From NCBI GenBank assembly GCA_050018455.1, contig JBEKAA010000035.1, positions 1 through 31,548 of the forward strand: a DNA stretch of 31,548 bases, in the 5' to 3' direction. Positions 25,526-31,548 of this stretch are shown here, piece by piece. The DNA is from RBG-13-68-16 sp050018455 (GTDB taxonomy: Bacteria; Acidobacteriota; Thermoanaerobaculia; Thermoanaerobaculales; Thermoanaerobaculaceae). Each line of letters starts with the position of its first letter. Position 1 is the stretch's first letter. Position numbers and translations under genes: made by a program. The notes beneath the pieces were generated by a model. That model made no database searches and was not told where the DNA came from. It saw only the letters and a program-made list of their open reading frames with translations.

Positions 25526-26032
25526 TCAAGGATCTCCGGTCGCCTGGTCAGCGGTCGGACCTCTCCTCCTCTGATTTTGGCCCAGGTTGGTGACGCCCGA
25601 GCAATGGGGATGGACCACGCGCGATCGGTGGTGGCGTACGACCGCCTCGACTCGGTCGGCCGCACGATCGGTATTCGCGATGATTTGCCGCTGCCAAAGG
25701 CGGACTACCGTCCAACCCTGCTGTCGGAGCTGTGTGCGGAGCCGCTGGTCGCGCGCCACGTTCCCCTCGATTTTGGTAAGCCACCAGTCAGATAGCTTTG
25801 AGCGCCATCGGCTGAGCTGGTACCCATGCCAGAATTCGCCGTCGACGAAGACGGCCACCCGTGCCGCGGGGAAGACGATGTCAGGTGTTCCTGGGAGTGT
25901 CCTCACGTGCTTGCGGAAGCGCAGCCCACGGCCGAAGAGCGACTTGCGGAGGAGGAGTTCTGGGCGTGTGTCCTTGCTGTGGACACGGGACATCGCGTAG
26001 CTTCGCTGGGGTGGCGTGAGGTTGTCAGTCAT
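25526..26032 (-). CDS. vsr: Vsr-like very-short-patch repair endonuclease without zinc cysteines
   Basis: A 168-residue protein with the Vsr core: MSRVHSKDTRPELLLRKSLF (14-33), LPGTPDIVF (46-54, catalytic Asp51), VFVDGEFWHGY (61-71, His69) and WWLTKIEGNVARDQRL (83-98), then GWTVVRLWQRQI. E. coli Vsr nicks 5' of T in T:G mismatches created by deamination of methylcytosine. Here the structural zinc ligands are missing (Glu for the Cys before FWH, no Cys after it, WQRQI for WECxL). The protein has a C-terminal basic tail of about 50 residues. It overlaps the methyltransferase gene by 8 bases, so the two are made together. It may serve as repair nuclease or as the cleaving enzyme of this restriction locus. 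Confidence 0.88.
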   Translation of the reverse strand: MTDNLTPPQRSYAMSRVHSKDTRPELLLRKSLFGRGLRFRKHVRTLPGTPDIVFPAARVAVFVDGEFWHGYQLSRWRSKLSDWWLTKIEGNVARDQRLRTQLRQQGWTVVRLWQRQIIANTDRAADRVEAVVRHHRSRVVHPHCSGVTNLGQNQRRRGPTADQATGDP

Positions 26033-27143
26033 CGTCGGGCGTGCCCGCCATGGCGGTGCGGGCCGGGGAAGAGAGGTCGCAGCCGCAGCGACTCAGGTAG
26101 CGAATGATGCTGGCGGCGTGGCGCCGGATAAACTCGGGTGGCAGCGCGTTCCCGATCAGCTCCGCGACGCGGTACTTACCCTGCGACATGGTAAACGTGT
26201 ACCTGGGCGGGAAACTCTGCAACAGGGCGGCTTCCCGCGGCGTGATCGAGCGGTGCTGCTCGGGGTGGAGGAACCGGCCCTTCGACGGGTTGACGCACCC
26301 GCCCGTGATCGTCGGCGCCACGTCCTGCCACGCCATGCGGCCGTAAACATCGTAGAAGCCTTCGATCCGTTGATGGCACTTGAGCTGGAAGGCCAACCCG
26401 ACGTCCGTCCGGCTCCCGCCGTCCGGTGGGATCCGCTCGATGAGCGCCACAACCGCCGCACTCCGCCTCTCGGGAATTCCGTGCAACGGGTCACGCGACC
26501 GCGCAGGCGCTGGGAGGTGCCCGATGGCATCGAGGACGCAACGGTGCTGGCGCGACCGCCGACCGAAAGGGATCTTCCCGTGGAGACCAGCGAGGAGGAT
26601 TAGCCGGCGCCGGCGTTGCGGAACCCCATAGTTGGCCGCGTCGAGCACCGCGGCCGAGACCGTGTAACTGAACGACTCGAGGGTTGACACGACCGAAGCC
26701 ATGCGGCGGTCGGCGGCGAGCCCGGGGACGTTTTCCAGCATGGCGGCGCGAGGCCGAAACGCTTCGACGAACCGCAAGAAGTCGAAGATGAGGTCGTTGC
26801 GGTCGTCTGCAACCGACGAACGGTTCCGCGTGCGGATCGATGAGAACCCTTGGCAGGGCGGGCACCCGGCCAGGAGATCGAGTTCACCGACCCGGAGCCC
26901 GAGATCGGCCATCATCTGCTGTGCGTCGAGCGTGCGGATATCGGTCTGCCATACGTGGACGCCAGCATGATTCGCCTGGTACGTCTCGACCGCGAGTGGG
27001 TCGATGTCGACCGCGGCGAGCACGTCAAACCCGGCTTGCTTCAACCCGAGAGACATTCCGCCGCAGCCCGAGAAGAGGTCAATCGCCGTATGGCGCCCAG
27101 GCCGTCGGCGAACCGTCCCTGCTTTCATTGGTCGGCCCCTCAT
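26025..27143 (-). CDS. dcm: DNA (cytosine-5) methyltransferase
   Basis: A 372-residue C5 methyltransferase with the motifs in order: I DLFSGCGGMSLG (22-33), IV GCPPCQGFSS (93-102, catalytic Cys97), VI ENVPG (137-141), VIII YGVPQRRRRLILLA, a variable target-recognition region (about 220-290), IX REAALLQSFP and X ELIGNALPP. It methylates C5 of a cytosine in a target that cannot be read from sequence. The start ATG 27143 overlaps the Z1 gene stop in ATGA. An in-frame ATG at 27128 has GAGGGG seven bases upstream and is a realistic alternative (5 residues shorter). It is followed by vsr, the classic partner that repairs its deamination products. Confidence 0.93.
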   Translation of the reverse strand: MRGRPMKAGTVRRRPGRHTAIDLFSGCGGMSLGLKQAGFDVLAAVDIDPLAVETYQANHAGVHVWQTDIRTLDAQQMMADLGLRVGELDLLAGCPPCQGFSSIRTRNRSSVADDRNDLIFDFLRFVEAFRPRAAMLENVPGLAADRRMASVVSTLESFSYTVSAAVLDAANYGVPQRRRRLILLAGLHGKIPFGRRSRQHRCVLDAIGHLPAPARSRDPLHGIPERRSAAVVALIERIPPDGGSRTDVGLAFQLKCHQRIEGFYDVYGRMAWQDVAPTITGGCVNPSKGRFLHPEQHRSITPREAALLQSFPPRYTFTMSQGKYRVAELIGNALPPEFIRRHAASIIRYLSRCGCDLSSPARTAMAGTPDDD

Positions 27144-29161
27144 CGCTCAAAGCTGAACGAGAACCAATAGGCGCCAGCGGGGAACCAGATCTGAGGCCAC
27201 CAAACCTCGACCTGGTCCCCCGCGGCCTCCTGGCGGAACAGGAAGAGGGTCGGGCCGTCGGGTCGGGCGAGCGCCTCCTCGCCGCTGTCGTGGATACCCT
27301 GCGTCTCGCGTCTGGGCGTCTTGAGCCGTCGACCGCGGCGGACGACGATGTACGCGCGCTCGCCGAAGAGGTCCGGCGTAGCGAGGGCCTTCACCGCAGC
27401 TTGGATGATCTGCGTGTTCCATGCGCCGGTCCCGTATTTCGGGTCGGGTTTGCAGTGGCCGAGGAGCTCGATGAGGAAAGCGGGGGGTACTCCGCGTGCG
27501 TCGCCGTCAGCGGGAAAGCTCTGGAGCAGCCGATCGAGCGCCTCCGTCTCCTGTCGAACGTCTGGTGTGCGTACGGGGTAGGCTGGGTTGTAGAACTTGC
27601 CGGCGACGTAAACGCCAATGTTGCTCGGTTCGAGCACGTTGCTTCTCGTGGCCTGCAGCGGCGACTGGAGGAAGAGACCGACGGCATCGCCGTTGGGGTA
27701 CTGTGTGAGGTGGTCACGGAGCGCACTCTCCATCTGGTGGATCGTGCGGAAGTGCTCCGCGAGGTTGTCGGGGAGAAAGAGGCGCGTTACGCCGAGGTTC
27801 ATTTCCCTGTAGCCGTACATCCGGGCATGCTGTAAGACGGTGTCAGAGTTAGGTTTCTTCGGGTTGCGACCGTAGTAGCTGACGATGAGATTTGGGATCG
27901 TTACTCCGCGGCCGAGCTTGTTGCCGCCGACGAAGATGCTGAACACGTGGTCGAGGTTGATTGCCTCCTTGGTTGAGGAGTCAATGAGCTTGATGTTTGC
28001 ACCCGGAAGCAGAAACTTCACCCGCGCCAGGACCGCATCGAATGGCGGAAGTCCAGGGTCGGTGCGGAGCAGATCGTCGTACGCTACCCGCAGCTGCTTG
28101 ACCAGCCGCTGGGCCTTCGTGCTCTGCCCGTCGCGCAGGACCGCCGCCGTCTCGCTCTTGAACCGATCGATCAGGTCGACCACGTGCTTGTGGTCGATCT
28201 TCGCGTGGCTGACGTGGCAGAGGAAGGCGAACGACTCGGCGGGGTGACGTTGGTTCTGCGCCGCCGCACCGACCAAGAACGTGAGAAGCGCCCTGCGCAG
28301 GCCCTCTGGAATGCCGGCCTCGGCACTCGCCGAGCGGGCGCTGGCGGGTTGGTAGTTCGATCGCAGCTGGTCGACCTCGTCGAGCTCCACCGAGGCTAGC
28401 AGAGGGCTGTCGGGGGCGAAGAAGCGGTCGCCCCCGACGTACCCTTCGCCGGGCGTTGTCATGACCGTGAACGACGGGCGATACGGATGATCGGGGCGTT
28501 GGAGGAAAAGGGCCTGTGGGGTCGCGGTGACCTGCAGGTACGTGTTGACCGGGAAGAATGCCCGCAGCTCGTTGATGGCGTCGTTGATCGCACTGTACCG
28601 GCCGTCGTCCTTGCTGGCGTATGTATTGAGGCTGGCCTGGTCCGCCTCGTCGTCCACGATCAGCGTCGGCAGGCCCTTCGCTCCGTGAATGCCCGCGCGC
28701 TTAAAGGCTTCGAGGAGGCCGCGCAGAGTGCTGCCGTTCTTGGAGCAGACGACGGCGAATGGCACGCTGCGGATCTGTCGGGCGAAGGACGTGGGGTCGG
28801 TCCACCCTCCCTTTCCTACGACCGTGAGGCCGCGGAGCGCACGCCGGATGCGGTCGAGCGTCTGGCCGTAAAGCGGGTTGATGTCGGACGTGAGGATGAT
28901 GAGGCACTCAAATCCGTTGTCGGCCGCCATTGCGGAGGCCACGATGATGACGCTTGTCTTCCCGCTCTGGATGAGACCGTAGAGGAGGCCGTCGCTCGGA
29001 TCGCTGGGCGGGCCGCCGTGCGGGTCGACCGCGGCGGTGAGGATTTCCGTGCCCTTGGCGACCGCCTGGGTCTCGGCCCTTGCAGAGTTCAGGTCGGGGC
29101 GCAAGGCGGCGAGCGCCTCGTTCGTGTGTTGCCCACCGTAGGTGATGGATCGCGTGCTCAT
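27140..29161 (-). CDS. Z1-domain ATPase/helicase of a restriction-type locus
   Basis: A 673-residue protein with a helicase-like P-loop (YGLIQSGKTS, 61-70), Walker B VDDEADQAS (169-177), TYLQVTATPQA as the SAT-like motif, and the Z1-domain hallmark FVGGNKLGRGVTIPNLIVSYYGRN followed by LQHARMYGYR. Z1 proteins are superfamily II-type ATPases found in restriction systems together with Dcm, Vsr and usually a GHKL (MutL/MORC-like) ATPase. They are thought to translocate or remodel DNA for cleavage. The ATG 29161 overlaps the preceding gene in ATGA and the dcm gene follows with another ATGA overlap. No GHKL partner is seen in the window. Confidence 0.88.
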   Translation of the reverse strand: MSTRSITYGGQHTNEALAALRPDLNSARAETQAVAKGTEILTAAVDPHGGPPSDPSDGLLYGLIQSGKTSVIIVASAMAADNGFECLIILTSDINPLYGQTLDRIRRALRGLTVVGKGGWTDPTSFARQIRSVPFAVVCSKNGSTLRGLLEAFKRAGIHGAKGLPTLIVDDEADQASLNTYASKDDGRYSAINDAINELRAFFPVNTYLQVTATPQALFLQRPDHPYRPSFTVMTTPGEGYVGGDRFFAPDSPLLASVELDEVDQLRSNYQPASARSASAEAGIPEGLRRALLTFLVGAAAQNQRHPAESFAFLCHVSHAKIDHKHVVDLIDRFKSETAAVLRDGQSTKAQRLVKQLRVAYDDLLRTDPGLPPFDAVLARVKFLLPGANIKLIDSSTKEAINLDHVFSIFVGGNKLGRGVTIPNLIVSYYGRNPKKPNSDTVLQHARMYGYREMNLGVTRLFLPDNLAEHFRTIHQMESALRDHLTQYPNGDAVGLFLQSPLQATRSNVLEPSNIGVYVAGKFYNPAYPVRTPDVRQETEALDRLLQSFPADGDARGVPPAFLIELLGHCKPDPKYGTGAWNTQIIQAAVKALATPDLFGERAYIVVRRGRRLKTPRRETQGIHDSGEEALARPDGPTLFLFRQEAAGDQVEVWWPQIWFPAGAYWFSFSFER

Positions 29162-29715
29162 GGTCCTGTCGGTGTCTCCTCCAGTTCTGCTTCCTCCTCA
29201 ACTTCTGATGTCTCCGCGAAGAGCAATGTCGGCCAGCGTTGCATCGCGACCTTCCGGTCGAGGGCGCCCTTCGCGCCTGAGACGGTGTAGCGCTTGTGGA
29301 ACTGGCGACGGACGCTCACCCAACCGGGCGATCCGCCAAGAATCGCCTCAAACTCAGGCGCGCTCACGGCGCAAACGCCATCGCCGCCGCAGACGAGGCC
29401 GATGCAGACGAAGGAGAACTCCGCCCGCACGGCCGCGAGCCGTGCGAGATCTAGGCCCGACGCGCTGAAGCCCCAGGGGCCACGCTTCTTGGTGGTGTAC
29501 TTCAAGTAGACGAACAGAGCGTCGTTCACAACGTAGCCGCAGGGATGCTTGCGCACGGTCGCGCAGCGGCTGTCGTCGAGCAAGCGAACGAGCGCGGCAC
29601 CGTGGTAGAAGGCGGTCTCGTCGATCATGTGGTGTGGGGGCAACACCCCCACGAACAAATCTAGCACGATCCGCCATCCGTGTATCTCATAGAGCGCGCG
29701 AAAGGTGAGTCGCAC
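29158..29715 (-). CDS. Small conserved-looking protein of the Z1 locus, unknown function
   Basis: A 185-residue soluble protein with a GTG start at 29715 and no clear ribosome-binding site. Features: YVVNDALFVYLKYTTKKRGP (61-80) leading into WGF, FSFVCIGLVCGGDGVCAVS (100-118), and WVSVRRQFHKRYTVSGAKG (132-150), with a Glu-rich C-terminus. These blocks recall small hypothetical proteins seen near restriction genes, in which K-[FY]-[ST]-T-K-R-x-x-P-W recurs; this is from memory and not verified. Alternating strands with Asp/Lys could hide a nuclease fold, but no sure catalytic set is visible. It overlaps the Z1 gene by four bases and follows the helicase gene by 28, so it is part of the same operon. 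Confidence 0.7.
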   Translation of the reverse strand: MRLTFRALYEIHGWRIVLDLFVGVLPPHHMIDETAFYHGAALVRLLDDSRCATVRKHPCGYVVNDALFVYLKYTTKKRGPWGFSASGLDLARLAAVRAEFSFVCIGLVCGGDGVCAVSAPEFEAILGGSPGWVSVRRQFHKRYTVSGAKGALDRKVAMQRWPTLLFAETSEVEEEAELEETPTGP

Positions 29716-29743
29716 AGCACTGTTAGGTGTGTGATTTCGTGTG

Positions 29744-31548
29744 TCAGGTACACCCAGGCCAGTCTGCCCCTCGTTGCGCTTTCGGAAGGAACTTGTTGAT
29801 GTCCCGCAGGAAGCGAGACATAGCTAGATTGACCTGATGGCTTTGTCCCGGTGCGATTGTCAGGCCGAGGTGCGCTGCATCGCCTCGTCTCGTTCCTCTG
29901 CCGCGGGAAAGCACCAAGGTCCTCTTGGATCGAGTGATGGAGACGTAGAAAAGCCTTCGTTGCTCTTCTTCATACTCAAGGTCCGTGCCTGGATACTCGT
30001 CACGGCGTGCCCCGGGGATTGCCTCATCGCACAGGCCGAGGACGTAGACGTGGTCTGCCGTGACTCCCTTGGCGCCCCAGAGCGTGGCCACCCGGATATC
30101 CGCGGTCTCGTCAGGAACGAAGGGCTCTCGCGTCGCAATCTGGTACCTGAGCCTTCGGGCGACTTCCCGTAGCCAGTACTGAGGACCGGCTTGTGGTTTC
30201 AGGCTCTTGAGCTCCTCAAGCATCGCGCCGGCCTTGGACGAGCAAAGCTGCATATCGAGTGTGGTTGTCTCCGCGTCTTCGGTATCTGGTGTGATCCATT
30301 GTTGAGGATCGAAGAGCTGTCCGATAAGTGTGTGGCCATCGTCACTGTCCCACACGATCGCCGCGCTTAGCTCAACGAACCGTTTTGCACGCTCCCACAC
30401 GTTCTTACCACCCTCGCCCGGTGGCTTGATGGGTGCACTGGCTACCTGGGTGATCGTCTCTGCGGTGATGTTGTCCCCGCAGGCGGTGAGGAGCTTGAGA
30501 TAGGCGTCGGAGTTTCTTCGCGGAGGCTTGTAGTTCTTGCCAGCGGAGGAATTCTGGTAGCCGAGCCAGGCCCGCCACGTTGGTAGATCTGGATCGACGA
30601 GCAAGCAGAACAACAGGAACGCTTCCCGCGCGGCCCAGGTTTCCAGGAGGCTCTCCGAGAAACTCAGCTCCACCTTAAGGTCTGGTGCTATCGCAGCGAC
30701 CTGATCGCGGAGCCAGTACCCAAACTGCCGACGAGTGACCATCACAAGGTGCCGGTCCGTGGAGTGTGCGCGGAAACTCGCCACGACCGCATTAGCCATA
30801 CCCCGAGCCTCGCCTTGTGGCGAATCCCAGACGACAACGTGAGTATTCGCGGGAATACTGCTGCACGGGACCATGGCCTTGGCGGAGTAGAGGCCCATCA
30901 ACTGATTCGCGGCATGGACAATATCAGCGGGGCAGCGCTGGCACTCTGTCATCTCAATGTCTGTGACCGAGCCAACTGTGGGACCGAGAAGGTGTTTCAG
31001 TTTCGCCAGGCCTTCTTGATCGTTGCCCCTGAACCTATAGATCGACTGTCGAGGATCGCCCAGAACCACAAGCTGGCCGCCGTGACGTCTCAACATGAGA
31101 ACCAGCTCCTGCTCGCCAGGTGTGAGGTCCTGGAACTCATCCACGATGACGTGGCGATAGGAGGGGACCAGCAAGTCGCCTCCACTGAGCCTGTCGAGTA
31201 GAAGTCCTGGGAGGTCGCCAATCAGTCCCGCATGATGTCGGGTGAGCCACTGCCGAACTGCTTGCCATAGAGCCATGTGCTCCGCGTGTTTTGCTTCGTG
31301 GTCGCGAAGCGCCTGCTCGGCCTTCTTGTGTGTCCCATAAGAATTCTGCAGGTCAGGAAACGCTGTCAACACGTCGTAGAGCATCGCCTCGCGCTCGTGA
31401 GGGAGGAGGATCCGCAGCGGCGAGCCGACGACTGTTGCCGGCCACGAGAAAGCGAGTGTTTTTGACATTGCGCCGGTCAGCTGGTGAGGCGAGTGGACGT
31501 GATCGCTGGTTGTGTCGGTTGTGTCGGAGCGAGGTTTGCGGTCGCGCA
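29744..31548 (-). CDS. UvrD/PcrA-type superfamily 1 helicase, N-terminus beyond the window
   Basis: The frame is open from the window edge (31548) to the stop at 29744, 601 codons; the first in-window ATG (31468) is not the true start. Visible motifs, counted from that ATG: II VDEFQDLTPGEQ (about 108-119), III LVVLGDPRQSIYRFRGN (about 133-149), V IRVATLWGAKGVTADHVYVL and VI RRLFYVSITRSKRTLVL. Walker A and motif Ia lie upstream; HVHSPHQLTG, encoded just before 31468, may be the motif Ia region. It is a 3'-5' DNA helicase of UvrD type, without a recognisable nuclease domain at its C-terminus. It heads the operon with the 185-residue protein, Z1, dcm and vsr, so it probably belongs to the same defence locus. 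Confidence 0.85.
   Translation of the reverse strand, partial: RDRKPRSDTTDTTSDHVHSPHQLTGAMSKTLAFSWPATVVGSPLRILLPHEREAMLYDVLTAFPDLQNSYGTHKKAEQALRDHEAKHAEHMALWQAVRQWLTRHHAGLIGDLPGLLLDRLSGGDLLVPSYRHVIVDEFQDLTPGEQELVLMLRRHGGQLVVLGDPRQSIYRFRGNDQEGLAKLKHLLGPTVGSVTDIEMTECQRCPADIVHAANQLMGLYSAKAMVPCSSIPANTHVVVWDSPQGEARGMANAVVASFRAHSTDRHLVMVTRRQFGYWLRDQVAAIAPDLKVELSFSESLLETWAAREAFLLFCLLVDPDLPTWRAWLGYQNSSAGKNYKPPRRNSDAYLKLLTACGDNITAETITQVASAPIKPPGEGGKNVWERAKRFVELSAAIVWDSDDGHTLIGQLFDPQQWITPDTEDAETTTLDMQLCSSKAGAMLEELKSLKPQAGPQYWLREVARRLRYQIATREPFVPDETADIRVATLWGAKGVTADHVYVLGLCDEAIPGARRDEYPGTDLEYEEEQRRLFYVSITRSKRTLVLSRGRGTRRGDAAHLGLTIAPGQSHQVNLAMSRFLRDINKFLPKAQRGADWPGCT

Overview
The window looks like the chromosome of a high-GC, LPS-bearing (diderm) bacterium. 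LptD, a Bat/MoxR operon, Rho, a DegP/HtrA protease, RuvX and a kinase-like/TonB-like fusion occur together, which recalls Acidobacteriota or a similar deep-branching Gram-negative group. That placement is an inference, because no rRNA or marker protein allows a firm assignment.

Bases 1-16,870 read as ordinary chromosome. From the left there is the start of a lipoprotein gene (minus strand), a 0.5 kb gene-free stretch full of stem-loops, tRNA-Pro(CGG) and lptD. Then come ruvX and a plus-strand pseudokinase-TonB protein, followed by rho, htrA/degQ and a long minus-strand operon. The operon runs moxR, DUF58, DUF4381-like, batA, batB/C, batD and a GAF-GGDEF diguanylate cyclase. Every junction in it is a 4-8 base overlap, which suggests translational coupling of the MoxR/von Willebrand A envelope machine and links it to a c-di-GMP enzyme.

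At 16,794 an initiator tRNA-Met gene marks the edge of an accessory island that fills the rest of the window. The first island gene is a large serine recombinase whose last 13 codons and stop are read antisense through the 3' half of this tRNA, so the tRNA is the probable attachment site. The other island boundary is not in the window.

The island carries two groups. Group A (about 18.5-22.4 kb) is a tight operon of unrecognised genes: a single-pass membrane protein with a TonB-like C-terminus, a coiled-coil protein, a small protein with the sequence signature of a ubiquitin-conjugating (E2/UBC) fold but no flap cysteine, and a large helical protein. It abuts a type III restriction-type helicase gene broken off just before its last helicase motifs. 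Group B (about 24.5-31.5 kb) looks like a restriction/defence locus: a superfamily 1 helicase (cut by the window edge), a small conserved-looking protein, a Z1-domain ATPase, a cytosine-C5 methyltransferase and a Vsr-like nuclease without zinc cysteines, in overlapping order, then a zinc-finger/PH-like protein. Group A is the best candidate for an undescribed system. Group B looks like a variant of the Z1-Dcm-Vsr restriction systems.
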